Source: Nonlabens sp. Ci31 (GTDB lineage: Bacteria; Bacteroidota; Bacteroidia; Flavobacteriales; Flavobacteriaceae). From it: a DNA stretch of 64,000 nucleotides. The stretch covers positions 3,655,501 to 3,719,500 of the forward strand of contig NZ_CP043633.1 in assembly GCF_012974865.1 (NCBI RefSeq), read 5' to 3'. Shown one piece after another: positions 16,873 to 25,401 of this stretch. Each line of letters begins with the position of its first letter. Position 1 is the stretch's first letter. The notes under the pieces are model-generated. The model did no database searches, had not been told where the DNA came from, and worked only from the letters and a program-made list of their open reading frames with translations. The translations under genes and the position numbers were made by a program.

Positions 16873-18570
16873 TTATTTCCTTAATACTTCGCTTATAGGG
16901 TTTCCAGTCGCTCCATTAGGAAAGCTTATTTTGAGTAAACTAGAAATGGTAGGCGCGATGTCAATAATTTCAGTGCGTTTGCTACTCGACCCTTGCTTAA
17001 TACCGTTTCCGTAAAATAACAAAGGTACATGAGTGTCATAACTCTGAGAGCTCCCGTGAGTAGAGCCTGTTTTAGAATAAGAAATCACCGCTGGCTCTAA
17101 GACATAAATCACATCGCCGCTGCGCTTATGATGAAAACCATTCTGTATCAGTTTACCGGTTCCATCGGGCATAGTTCCAGAAACGAGTGCATTTCTCGTA
17201 AACACCTTATCTATATGTTTATAATCCAGTATGATGCTAGCAATGAAGTTTTCTAGGTCAATAGGATTGATCTTGTTCTTCATCACATTTGCTTTATTAA
17301 AGAAAATCTGATCGTTAGAAATATTTGAAATCAACTCGTCAGAGCTAAATTTTTCTACCAGAGCCTTATTTAATTTCTCCCTAAAATCTGATCTATCGAA
17401 GTATCCAGCATTGATATTCCTGCTTTGTAAATAAGCTGGATTATTTACCGCTCCATGGTCTGCTGTTAAGAAAACGGTGTAGTTCCCTTTTCCTACTTCT
17501 TGATCTAAAGCCTTTAAAAAACGCGCTATATCCCTGTCTAATCTTAAATAAGTATCTTCTATCTCTACAGAGTTCACCCCATATTGATGCCCTATATAAT
17601 CCGTACTAGAAAAACTTACCGCTAGAAAGTCTGTAATGGCATCCTTCCCCATTTCTTCCTTCTTCAATGCTTCGATGGCAAAATCTGCTACGATGCTATT
17701 GCCGTATGGTGTTGCTTTTATAAGACTGTAATTTCCATTTTCACCTCTTAATTTCTTTAAGTCATAAGGGAAAACAGCAGTTTCTTTTCCTCTTGGAGCT
17801 TTTTCAAAGTCATTGAGATCTGATCCACTTGCTGTGTAAGTTTCTAAGGGATATAAAGTATTCCAAGTTTTTAAATACGCATCTGCTTTTTTTGAAGCAT
17901 TAAAGTCTGTCACCCATTGTGGTAATTGTTCCATATAAAAAGTGCTGGAGATAAAGTTTCCTTGATCGCTTCCTTCAAACCAGTAAGCAGCATCTGCAGC
18001 ATGACCAGCTGGTAAAATAGCGCCGCGATCTTTAATAGAAATGCCTATCACCTTTGCTTGTCCTTGTGTTTGTAATTCTAATTGGTCTGTTATGGTGGTT
18101 GTTAACATTCTGCGTGGTGACATTTTACCTTCATCACTCTCTGTCCCTACTCCTGTAACCTGGTTGTCATCTGCATTATAAATGACTTTGTCGTCAAATT
18201 TATCGTACCAATTATTCCCTATAATACCGTGATTCATAGGTGAGGTTCCTGTATAAATAGATGCGTGTCCAGGAGCTGTATAGGTAGGTACAAAATTGTA
18301 ATGATTGTTGGTAAGTTGATAGCCTTCCTTGATCAATCGTTTAAAACCATCCTCACTATACCTATTGTAAAACCGGCTTAAATAATCGTATCGCATTTGA
18401 TCTACCACTATTCCAACTACCAGTTTTGGACCATCTTGCTCTGCCTTAGAAGAGTTTAAAGGAGTCTGTTGAGTAGAAGTATCTGGTTGTTGATCTCGCT
18501 TTCGCGAAAGCGTGCTACAAGAAGTTACCAATACAAAAGCAACTATTAAAAGGAGTACATTTTTCATCAA
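16873..18570 (-). CDS. pafA: PafA-type alkaline phosphatase, lipoprotein
   Basis: 565 residues of the alkaline phosphatase superfamily, PafA branch, which removes phosphate from many monoesters outside the cytoplasm. The signal peptide ends in the lipobox LVTSC with Cys18. Metal and nucleophile residues are visible: VVDQMRYDYLSR (metal Asp57), Thr98 in PTYTAPGHASIYTG (nucleophile), DYIGHQYG and LTADHGAV (metal ligands) and a late GSTHGS His. A copy of the palindrome (18497-18512) encodes LSRKR at residues 21-25, in the linker just after the lipid-anchored Cys. Divergent from mlaE; both start regions have good -7 elements. Confidence 0.9.
   Translation of the reverse strand: MMKNVLLLIVAFVLVTSCSTLSRKRDQQPDTSTQQTPLNSSKAEQDGPKLVVGIVVDQMRYDYLSRFYNRYSEDGFKRLIKEGYQLTNNHYNFVPTYTAPGHASIYTGTSPMNHGIIGNNWYDKFDDKVIYNADDNQVTGVGTESDEGKMSPRRMLTTTITDQLELQTQGQAKVIGISIKDRGAILPAGHAADAAYWFEGSDQGNFISSTFYMEQLPQWVTDFNASKKADAYLKTWNTLYPLETYTASGSDLNDFEKAPRGKETAVFPYDLKKLRGENGNYSLIKATPYGNSIVADFAIEALKKEEMGKDAITDFLAVSFSSTDYIGHQYGVNSVEIEDTYLRLDRDIARFLKALDQEVGKGNYTVFLTADHGAVNNPAYLQSRNINAGYFDRSDFREKLNKALVEKFSSDELISNISNDQIFFNKANVMKNKINPIDLENFIASIILDYKHIDKVFTRNALVSGTMPDGTGKLIQNGFHHKRSGDVIYVLEPAVISYSKTGSTHGSSQSYDTHVPLLFYGNGIKQGSSSKRTEIIDIAPTISSLLKISFPNGATGNPISEVLRK
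18497..18512. repeat. CGCTTTCGCGAAAGCG palindrome, copy 4 (in pafA)
   Basis: Exact 16 bp palindrome followed on the plus strand by TGCTAC. In the gene it reads L-S-R-K-R in the lipoprotein linker, a position free of family constraint. Confidence 0.9.
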
Positions 18571-18583
18571 AAGTTATTTACTG

Positions 18584-18591
18584 CAAAAGTA
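18584..18591 (-). promoter_or_regulatory. Candidate -7 element of pafA
   Basis: The minus strand reads TACTTTTG, an exact TAnnTTTG match 14 bp before the pafA ATG. An upstream TTG on the minus strand is 17 bp away, slightly short of the usual 19-20. Confidence 0.45.
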
Positions 18592-18629
18592 ACCTTTGAA
18601 AAAAAGAACAAGTTTAAGAAAGCATTAAA

Positions 18630-18659
18630 TTGTGAGAGATATTTTTTTATCTACTTTTA
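18630..18659 (+). promoter_or_regulatory. Promoter of mlaEF
   Basis: TTG at 18630-18632 and TACTTTTA at 18652-18659 are 19 bp apart, matching the Bacteroidota pattern TTTG-N19-TAnnTTTG except for the last base. The ATG at 18666 follows at once, so the leader would be very short or absent. Confidence 0.5.
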
Positions 18660-18665
18660 CCAACG

Positions 18666-19403
18666 ATGAGATTTTTAAGACACATAGGTCGTTATATGAT
18701 CATGCTTTTTAGCGTTTTTAGGCGACCGACTAAAGCAATCGTTCTTAAAGAATTGATTCTTAAAGAAATAGACGATTTAATAATAGGCTCCTTAGGGATT
18801 ACCGCATTCATATCTTTATTTATGGGAGCGGTGGTTGCACTACAAACTTCTTTAAACCTGGACAACCCTTTGATTCCCAAATCCCTGATAGGTTTTGCCA
18901 CCAGACAATCCATTATTTTAGAATTTGCTCCTACGTTTATATCGGTAATTATGGCCGGTAAGGTAGGTTCTTATATCACCTCAAGTATAGGATCTATGCG
19001 TGTTACAGAGCAAATAGACGCACTGGAGGTAATGGGTATCAACTCGCTTAATTATTTGATCTTTCCTAAGATTATTGCTTTACTTTTCTATCCTTTTTTA
19101 ATTGCGATCATCATGTTTGTGGGGATAAGTGGTGGCTATCTGGCAAGCGTTTATGGGAACTTGGTAAGTTCAGAAGACTTTATAGTGGGCTTACAAGAAA
19201 CTTTTATACCATGGCACATTGCTTATGCATTTATAAAAACCATGTTTTTTGGAATTCTTCTGGCTACGATACCCAGTTACCACGGTTATTATATGGAAGG
19301 TGGTGCCCTAGAAGTAGGAAAAGCGAGTACTACTAGTTTTGTATGGACTTGTGTGGCTATAATTATATCCAATTATATTTTAACTCAATTACTGCTTAGC
19401 TAA
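18666..19403 (+). CDS. mlaE: MlaE-family ABC transporter permease
   Basis: 245-residue inner-membrane permease of the MlaE/YrbE family, which with MlaF ATPase and an MCE protein moves phospholipids between inner and outer membranes. It has about five to six hydrophobic helices; the family signature ATRQSIILEFAPTFISVIMAGKVGSYITSSIGSM lies at residues 78-112 and the EQIDALEVMGIN loop at 115-127. It overlaps the ATPase gene by one base (TAATG), so translation is coupled. No MCE-domain gene follows in this window, so the substrate-binding partner must be elsewhere. Confidence 0.93.
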   Translation: MRFLRHIGRYMIMLFSVFRRPTKAIVLKELILKEIDDLIIGSLGITAFISLFMGAVVALQTSLNLDNPLIPKSLIGFATRQSIILEFAPTFISVIMAGKVGSYITSSIGSMRVTEQIDALEVMGINSLNYLIFPKIIALLFYPFLIAIIMFVGISGGYLASVYGNLVSSEDFIVGLQETFIPWHIAYAFIKTMFFGILLATIPSYHGYYMEGGALEVGKASTTSFVWTCVAIIISNYILTQLLLS

Positions 19404-20167
19404 TGATACAGGTAAATGATTTACGAAAGAGCTTTGGCGGCGAGGAAGTTTTAAAGGGAATTACAGCAACCTTTGAAAAAGGAAAAACCAATATGATTAT
19501 AGGAGCCAGTGGTTCTGGTAAATCTGTTTTTCTTAAAAATATGCTCGGCCTTTTTGAACCAGACGCAGGTGAGATTATTTATGATGGCGAGCCGCTTCAT
19601 GAAATGGAAATAGAACGCAAAAGTGAATTGCGTAAGGAAATGGGTATGCTCTTTCAACACAGTGCCCTTTTTGATTCCATGACCGTAGAGGAGAATGTGA
19701 TGTTCCCATTGCGCATGTTTACCAAAATGAGGCTTCATGAACGACGGGAAAGAGCAAACGAAATCCTAGATCGAGTAAACCTGGTAGATCTAAATAAGAA
19801 AATGCCTAGCGAGATTTCTGGCGGGCAACAAAAACGCGTTGCTCTTGCGAGAGCGGTAGTGAACAACCCTAGATTTCTTTTTTGTGACGAACCCAATTCT
19901 GGTCTTGACCCAAATACGGCTACCATAATCGATAAAATGGTCCAAGAAATCACCCATGAACGTAAAATTACTACGGTAATTATCTCTCATGACATGAACT
20001 CGGTAATGGAGATAGGAGAAACCATTATATTCCTAAAAGACGGCAAGCTGGCGTGGAAAGGAACCAATGAAGAGATTTTTAGAACTGATAACAAAGCGGT
20101 AACAGAATTTGTGTATAGTTCTAATTTGTTTAAAAAAGTACGTATCGCTCAGAATGAAGGCTTTTAA
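19403..20167 (+). CDS. mlaF: MlaF-family ABC transporter ATPase
   Basis: 254-residue ABC ATPase. Walker A is GASGSGKS at 34-41, the signature is SGGQQKR, Walker B is FLFCDEPNSGLD, and the switch His is in ISHDM. The close match to MlaF and its one-base overlap with mlaE show it drives lipid transport across the cell envelope from the cytoplasmic face. After its stop comes a 98 bp gap and an unrelated sensor-like gene. Confidence 0.94.
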   Translation: MIQVNDLRKSFGGEEVLKGITATFEKGKTNMIIGASGSGKSVFLKNMLGLFEPDAGEIIYDGEPLHEMEIERKSELRKEMGMLFQHSALFDSMTVEENVMFPLRMFTKMRLHERRERANEILDRVNLVDLNKKMPSEISGGQQKRVALARAVVNNPRFLFCDEPNSGLDPNTATIIDKMVQEITHERKITTVIISHDMNSVMEIGETIIFLKDGKLAWKGTNEEIFRTDNKAVTEFVYSSNLFKKVRIAQNEGF

Positions 20168-20265
20168 GTCTTATCACTTATTCTTAAATTATTTTTGTTA
20201 ATTATTCCATAACTAGATTTTTTTTAAAAGTTCAGACCTTATTTTTAAGGAACTTTTAACTTAAA

Positions 20266-20880
20266 ATGGACACTATGATAAGTAATAAAATTAAGTGGTC
20301 GGTAGGCTTGTTGTTAGTAATTGTGCTCATTGTAGCTACTAATTTTATAGATCAAAATAATTTTCAACGCATTCAAGACTCCGTCAAATCCATTTACGAA
20401 GACCGATTAATAGCCAAAGACTTACTTTTTGATATACAGTTAGAGATTCATGATAAAGAATTGCTTCTAGCCGAAAACAAAGATTCCACCTTATTATCAA
20501 ACCGTTCTTCTTCTCAAAAAAAGATCGAAGGCTTTATAGAAGGCTTTTCAAAAACTGCTTTAACACGGGATGAAAAAAGAATCTTTGAACGTTTAAAAGA
20601 AGAGACCCGTCTTTTATTCTCTCATGAAACTATCTATTTCAATACTGCAAACGACCTTACTTCTTCCAAAAAACTAAAAGAGCAAACTAAAAATATTAAC
20701 AACACCATAGCGCAGTTATCAGACATTCAAATAGCCGAAGGTCAAAGACAAATGCACGTAGGAAGAAAAGCCATGGAATCTATTGATTTATTAACTCAAT
20801 TGGAAATATGGATCATGATCGTTCTAGGTGTATTGATACAATTTGTGATTCTTTACAGTCCTAAGAAGGAGAGTGAGTAA
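20266..20880 (+). CDS. Stand-alone four-helix-bundle (MCP-type) sensor domain
   Basis: 204 residues. A helix at about 10-26 (WSVGLLLVIVLIVATNF) and one at about 180-197 (IWIMIVLGVLIQFVILY) flank a long helical periplasmic region rich in Glu, Lys and Ser. This matches the four-helix-bundle ligand-sensing module of chemoreceptors, but no HAMP, kinase or signalling domain follows: the protein ends seven residues after the second helix. It might be a partner of a separate signalling protein or just a membrane helical protein. Confidence 0.7.
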   Translation: MDTMISNKIKWSVGLLLVIVLIVATNFIDQNNFQRIQDSVKSIYEDRLIAKDLLFDIQLEIHDKELLLAENKDSTLLSNRSSSQKKIEGFIEGFSKTALTRDEKRIFERLKEETRLLFSHETIYFNTANDLTSSKKLKEQTKNINNTIAQLSDIQIAEGQRQMHVGRKAMESIDLLTQLEIWIMIVLGVLIQFVILYSPKKESE

Positions 20881-21050
20881 TTGATGGCAACCTGTTGATT
20901 ATTAGTTATAATAAGCATATTACAAGTCATCATCCCTGCCCAATCTGCTTTATGTAGCGATCAAAACTATGAAAACTATGAAAACTGGTAAAGCATCATT
21001 AAACATGAGATTTTTAAGAGATATCAGTTACATTTGAGTTCATATAACCA

Positions 21051-21772
21051 GTTCTACACCGTTTGAAAAAAACATTCGTTATATCATTAATATCAGTTCT
21101 GATTTTATTTAGTTCCTGTAAAAAGAACGATAAAAGTTCAGGGAAAAAAGCGAATGAAAAAACTGAAATTATTAAAGAACAACAATTTTATTTTGATTGT
21201 AAAAAACAAATGATAAACGGAGTTGAATTCGAGGCTTGTATTCAAAGACCAGGAAATTTTTTTATAAAAAGTTCTGACGGTAAAATAATTTATAGTGACA
21301 AAGACAATCCTTTTGATTTTGAATTTTCAGATTTTAATGGAGATGGATATTCTGATATTAGGATGAATTATGTTTCTAACACACCTGGAATTAAGCAATT
21401 ACTTCTGTTTGATATACAATCAAATGAATTCAAAGAAGTTAAAACATTTAATAAATTTCCGAATTCTATAAGAATTGAGGAAACAAATTTTTATTACTCG
21501 TATTATGGAAGTGGATGTGCCGATAATGATTGGAAAAGTGAATTATATAAATTAAACGGAACAGAAATAACCGTGTTAGGGAAAATAAAAGGATCAGGCT
21601 GTTTAGAAAATGATACAACCGGAATTTACATATACCAAGTAAATGGGAACACTGAAAAATTATTAAATTACACCAAAAGAGAACAAAGTTATTGGAAAGA
21701 AAAATATGAATTTATAAAAGAATATTGGACAGAAAATAAAAACCAATTCGAATAAAAAACGGTGTAGAACAA
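21051..21772. repeat. Inverted repeat bracketing a lipoprotein gene
   Basis: GTTCTACACCGTTT at 21051-21064 and its exact reverse complement AAACGGTGTAGAAC at 21759-21772 enclose the gene 21063-21755; the TTG start codon overlaps the left copy. The arrangement looks like a captured gene unit or cassette. No integrase is in the window. Confidence 0.7.
21063..21755 (+). CDS. Lipoprotein with FG-GAP-like calcium loop
   Basis: 230 residues from a TTG start (no ATG fits). MKKTFVISLISVLILFSSC is a clear lipoprotein signal with Cys19. The motif DFNGDGYSDIRMNY at about residues 90-103 is an FG-GAP / integrin-type Ca-binding loop (D-x-N-x-D-G) like that of the XAC2610 family. Codon use is visibly more AT-rich than in the flanking core genes, and the gene is framed by 14 bp inverted repeats, so recent acquisition is likely. 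Function is unknown; binding at the cell surface is a guess. Confidence 0.75.
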   Translation: MKKTFVISLISVLILFSSCKKNDKSSGKKANEKTEIIKEQQFYFDCKKQMINGVEFEACIQRPGNFFIKSSDGKIIYSDKDNPFDFEFSDFNGDGYSDIRMNYVSNTPGIKQLLLFDIQSNEFKEVKTFNKFPNSIRIEETNFYYSYYGSGCADNDWKSELYKLNGTEITVLGKIKGSGCLENDTTGIYIYQVNGNTEKLLNYTKREQSYWKEKYEFIKEYWTENKNQFE

Positions 21773-22196
21773 CGTTTAAAAATAATAGGGCAATTGTCGC
21801 TTAACCCAATGGTAAAGGCGCTTTTGTAAGGTCGCCAAATTTTAAATTTGGCTTATTGATAAAGAAAAGACCTGCCGGCAGTTAATAAGAAAAAATAAAA
21901 AATTTGGATTGTGTTTAATCGAAAATAATTTTATAGTTTGCTCGCTACTAAACATATACAGAGAGGTTGAGCTAATGCGGAAATCTTATTAAAATTGAAC
22001 ATTTGAACTAAAAAAGCCAACGCACAAACAGCACATTTATTTTTTCCAAACGCACCATCCAATCTAAAAATTAAAAGAGCTGTTTCTGCCTTTGCGCCTG
22101 AGCAAGATTATCGACAAAAGAATGTGAACAAAAAAAATACGAATTGTAGAAGTAGAAGATATCTTTTTTAAATTGTAGGGTTGAATTTGGAACGAA
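21756..22196. other. AT-rich intergenic region with repeat copy A
   Basis: 441 bp without a recognised gene. It starts with the right arm of the inverted repeat (21759-21772), holds repeat A (21831-21923), and then runs of A/T up to the methyltransferase start. No helix-turn-helix controller gene for the restriction-modification system is visible. Confidence 0.6.
21831..21923 (+). repeat. Direct repeat A flanking the R-M remnant
   Basis: About 93 bp that align with 25092-25193 in the same orientation: CACCAAATTTT..., then TTAGCTTATTGA, GACCTGCCGGCAG, TTAATAAG and TTGTGTTTAATCGAA-like words in the same order. The centre is the palindrome CTGCCGGCAG. Confidence 0.65.
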
Positions 22197-23405
22197 ATGA
22201 TAAAAGAAAGAATTGATATAGACAACATTGACGGACAGCTATTTGAAATCAAAATAGTCGGGCCAGAGAACTCTAAACCAGCATCTTTTACGCATTATTT
22301 GCACAATCATAAAAATGGAGTTTCACAATTTTACAAAAAAGATGCACTTGCATTTGTCAAAGAAATTCTTATTAAAGAATATCCAAAAGACGAAATAACG
22401 AATAAAATAGCGGAAGAGGCTCTTCAATATTTGATTTTTGATCTCCATAAAACTGTTCCATTTCCCGCACCTGATAAACCTAAATTCAAATTTATTGACC
22501 TTTTTGCAGGAATTGGCGGATTTCGTTTGGCATTCCAAAATCTTGAAGGAAAATGTGTTTTCACAAGCGAATGGGACAAATATTCAAAACAAACCTACAA
22601 AGCCAACTTTGGCGAAATTCCTTTTGGAGATATAACTAAACCAAAGACAAAAAGTTACATTCCAGATAACTTTGATGTGCTTTGCGCAGGTTTTCCGTGT
22701 CAAGCATTTTCGATTGCTGGAAGACGTGGCGGATTTGAAGATACTCGCGGAACACTATTTTTTGATGTTGCCGAAATTATTAAAAAGAAAAGACCAAAAG
22801 CAATTTTCCTTGAAAATGTAAAAGGCCTTCGTAATCACGATAAAGGAAAAACATTAGCTACTATCTTAAACGTACTTAGGGAAGATTTAGATTATTATGT
22901 TCCTGAACCACAAATACTAAATGCAAAAGAGTTTGGCGTTCCTCAAAATCGTGAGCGGATTTTCATTGTTGGTTTCCGAAAAGATTTAGGAATAACGGAT
23001 TTCCAATATCCCGAACCTACAAACAAAGACGCAGTTTTAGATGATATTTTGGAACAAGAAGAGGTTTCAGTAAAATATTATTTATCAACAACTTACGTTC
23101 AGACTTTAAAAAATCACCGAGCAAGACACGAAAGCAAGGGAAACGGATTTGGTTATCAAATTATAGCAAATGATGGAACTGCTAATGCAGTCGTTTGTGG
23201 AGGAATGGGAAGAGAACGAAATTTAGTTTTAGATGATAGACTCACAAATTTTGTTCCTGTAACTCATATTACTGGAGAAGTCAATCGTGAAGGAATTAGA
23301 AAGATGACACCAAGAGAATGGGCAAGACTTCAAGGATTTCCAGACAATTTTAAAATCGTAGTTTCAGACTGTTTTGACCCCTATAAAACAAGAGTATTCT
23401 TTTAA
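22197..23405 (+). pseudogene. M.HpaII-like cytosine-5 DNA methyltransferase, 3' truncated
   Basis: Native sequence runs to residue 391 (base 23369); the last 11 codons come from the IS3 end. Motif I is FIDLFAGIGGFRLAF (99-113), motif IV is GFPCQAFSIAGRRGG with catalytic Cys168, motif VI is ENVKGL (206-211), motif VIII is PQNRERIFIVGF, and motif IX is TPREWARLQGFPDNF just before the break. The recognition region (YYLSTTYVQTL to RHESKGNGFGY) closely resembles M.HpaII, so CCGG is the likely target (inference). The conserved motif X (Q-F-GNS-V-x-P), needed to complete the SAM pocket, is missing. Activity is therefore doubtful. Composition is AT-rich and foreign-looking. Confidence 0.9.
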
Positions 23406-23420
23406 ATTTCGTTAGTTAAA

Positions 23421-24266
23421 TTATGCGGTTAATTTATTCATTAAAATTAAGTGTTTGTCAGTGTTCCATTTTTCCATTGGTGTTATTCTTCCTAATAGTC
23501 CGTGAAGTCTTTCGTTGTTGTAAAATAGAACATATTCTTTAAGGATTTTCTCTATTTCTCCAAAGGTTCTATATTCAAATCTCTGAAAAACTTCTTTCTT
23601 TAAAATTCCGTGATAAGCCTCTATGTGAGCATTTTCTTCTGGTGTTGCTATATGTGTAAACTCTTGACTTACTCCTATAAGTCCTAGATATTCTCTTACA
23701 TTCTTGGCAATAAATTGACTTCCATTATCACTTCTAATCACTACATTATTAGGGTATTGATAGTTCATAAATAAGTCAGACAGCAATGTTATCACTTGAG
23801 CTTGTTTAATTGAAAAAGCAAAAAGGTCTATTAATATTCTTCGCGTATGAACATCTATTACAGATAGTAAATAAGCATTTTTACCCGCACTAGGAATCCA
23901 AACCATCTTTATGTCCATTTCTAAACAATCAAAGGGTTTTGTAGTCTTTACTTTTCTGAATTTAACAAACTTGCGCCCAGAACCGCTCCTGTCAATGCGG
24001 TCTTCTAACTTCAATAGGTTCGCTTCTTTCATTATTCTGTACAGCTTTTTATGGTTAATTACATAACCATCTCGTGTCAAATAAGCAGTCATTAATCTGT
24101 AGCCACAATCTATAAAAGGATGACTTAGTATGGTCTTTACAGACTCCATAACAGAATCCTGAGTAACTAATCCATTCTTATTATGATACGTAAATTCACT
24201 TGGCTTATTTCCTTTTCTCCCAAAGCTTGGTCTGCGATAATAACTGCTGTGAACCATTCCTACCAT
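23421..24266 (-). CDS. IS3-family transposase OrfB (integrase core)
   Basis: 281 residues from the first Met, with the rve integrase fold. The DDE triad is Asp in CLEMDIKMVW, Asp in IRSDNGSQF and Glu in ENAHIEAYHG, with the usual D-D-35-E spacing. The frame is open upstream of the first Met to the OrfA slip site, so the active product is probably the OrfAB fusion made by -1 frameshifting. All catalytic residues are present, so this copy may still be mobile. Confidence 0.93.
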   Translation of the reverse strand: MVGMVHSSYYRRPSFGRKGNKPSEFTYHNKNGLVTQDSVMESVKTILSHPFIDCGYRLMTAYLTRDGYVINHKKLYRIMKEANLLKLEDRIDRSGSGRKFVKFRKVKTTKPFDCLEMDIKMVWIPSAGKNAYLLSVIDVHTRRILIDLFAFSIKQAQVITLLSDLFMNYQYPNNVVIRSDNGSQFIAKNVREYLGLIGVSQEFTHIATPEENAHIEAYHGILKKEVFQRFEYRTFGEIEKILKEYVLFYNNERLHGLLGRITPMEKWNTDKHLILMNKLTA

Positions 24267-24316
24267 ATTGATTATGCTAGTTTTACTGATTTTATATGTG
24301 TTAAAAAAAGTATCTA

Positions 24317-24628
24317 CTAAATCTTTCTTGGATCGGACGTCCCAAACTTTTTTTTTAAAAGTTCTCGCTGGACTTCCAGCTCAATCTCTTTGTTGCTTAA
24401 AAGCTTACGAAGTATTCTATTTTCCTCTTCTGATTGCTTTAACTCTTTACTACGCGTGTCATAGGTCACTTTTAAGCCTGCTTCGCCTTGGGTATCATAT
24501 TTCTTCTTCCAACTATAAAAAGTTCCCGTACTAACCTTGTATTTACGACAGGTTTCAACGATTCCTATTTCTTCAGATGTGGATAGAATTTTTAACTTTT
24601 CTTCTAAACTCCATTTCTTGTATTTCAT
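24317..24628 (-). CDS. IS3-family transposase OrfA (helix-turn-helix)
   Basis: 103 residues. KYKKWSLEEKLKIL, IGIVETCRKYKVSTGTFYSWKKKYDTQG is the usual IS3 HTH for end binding, followed by a leucine zipper-like helix (ELKQSEEENRILRKLLSNKEIELEVQRELL). Near its end lies A9G (complement at 24347-24356). A -1 slip there joins OrfA to the frame KKVWDVRSKKDLVDTFFN and on into OrfB, the classic route to the transposase. Confidence 0.92.
   Translation of the reverse strand: MKYKKWSLEEKLKILSTSEEIGIVETCRKYKVSTGTFYSWKKKYDTQGEAGLKVTYDTRSKELKQSEEENRILRKLLSNKEIELEVQRELLKKKFGTSDPRKI
24347..24356 (-). promoter_or_regulatory. Programmed -1 frameshift site (A9G)
   Basis: On the minus strand nine A followed by G near the end of orfA. 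Reading one base back gives a frame open through into orfB without a stop. Confidence 0.7.
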
Positions 24629-24690
24629 ATCTCAAAGGTATTAATTGAAATTTAAAATATCGCTCCGAACTTATTGGGGGCTAAACTACA

Positions 24691-24921
24691 TCGCAAGTTT
24701 GGACAGGGAAATATGATGCGACAGGTGGATATTTGATTGTAAAAGAAAATGGCGATGTTCTTTGCTACCATATTTATAACAGAAACGAATTTGAGGACTA
24801 TTTGCTTAATAATACCAAACTCGATACTGCAAGTTCATCGAGACACAGATTTGGGAAAGTTTATAAAAAAGATAATCAATTGTATTTCAAATTGAATTTA
24901 CAAATCAGGTTCACGAAATAG
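24691..24921 (+). pseudogene. C-terminal fragment of HpaII-type restriction endonuclease
   Basis: Seventy-six codons, open from the IS3 edge to TAG at 24919-24921. The sequence WTGKYDATGGYLIVKENGD, then CYHIYNRNEFEDYLLNNT, SSRHRFGKVYK and YFKLNLQIRF is that of the conserved tail of the HpaII restriction endonuclease family. The family is about 350 residues, so roughly 280 N-terminal residues are gone. Together with the methyltransferase this is the relic of one R-M operon. Confidence 0.85.
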
Positions 24922-25401
24922 CTAACGCGTGAGCCATACACATTTCCAGTTGCGCCAGCCAACGCGCCGCCAAAACTGTAAAGGAGTATATCTCTGCCAA
25001 AGCTAGCAAGTTTACGGAAAAGCACTAAGGAAAAAACGTGTATAGCTATTAACTAAGTAGTTGTTTAATACAAGTTAAGGTGTATTTACGAGTCCACCAA
25101 ATTTTTTGAATTTAGCTTATTGAGAAAAAAGACCTACCTGCCGGCAGGTAGGTAATAAGTAAAATTTTTAAATTGGGCTTGTGTTCAACCGAATGGAAGT
25201 CGCATTTTTCCGCCCTACTATTCTTATACAAATCCGTTGTCTATATAAAATGTCAAGCATGAAAAGTCATAAAAACTGGCAGAAATACCTTTATGACTTT
25301 ATATTAAATCATTGAGCGCCTAAGGTTTCATTTTCAGCCTATAGGTATGCAGCAGTGACTATATCTTTTTAGCTTTGAAAGCCTTTATCCTCAACCGCTT
25401 T
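24922..25401. other. Intergenic region with repeat B and palindromes
   Basis: 480 bp without a gene. AGCCATACAC (24931-24940) and GTGTATAGCT (25038-25047) form an imperfect inverted repeat. Repeat B lies at 25092-25193 with a perfect 20 bp palindrome at 25133-25152. Nothing else is recognised up to the DUF389 stop. Confidence 0.6.
25092..25193 (+). repeat. Direct repeat B flanking the R-M remnant
   Basis: About 102 bp related to 21831-21923 in the same direction. It contains the perfect palindrome CCTACCTGCCGGCAGGTAGG (25133-25152). A and B enclose the whole R-M/IS3 module of about 3.2 kb. Confidence 0.65.

Larger units (their letters stand above)
23370..24690 (-). mobile_element. IS3-family insertion sequence
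   Basis: A 1.32 kb element with orfA (24317-24628) and orfB (23421-24266) on the minus strand, bounded by related ends TGTTTTGACCCCTATAAAA (left) and, reverse-complemented, TGTAGTTTAGCCCCCAATAA (right). It sits between the end of the methyltransferase and the tail of the HpaII-type endonuclease. The flanks (CAGAC and TCGCA) show no target duplication, which fits an adjacent deletion or recombination between two copies. Confidence 0.92.

Noticed and set aside
19835..19856. GCTCTTGCGAGAGC in mlaF looks palindromic
   Set aside because: It encodes the conserved LARA after the ABC signature, and the core differs from the repeat.
24922..25060. Integron attC site
   Set aside because: The inverted words are suggestive, but core sites GTTRRRY/RYYYAAC are not clear and no integrase is present.
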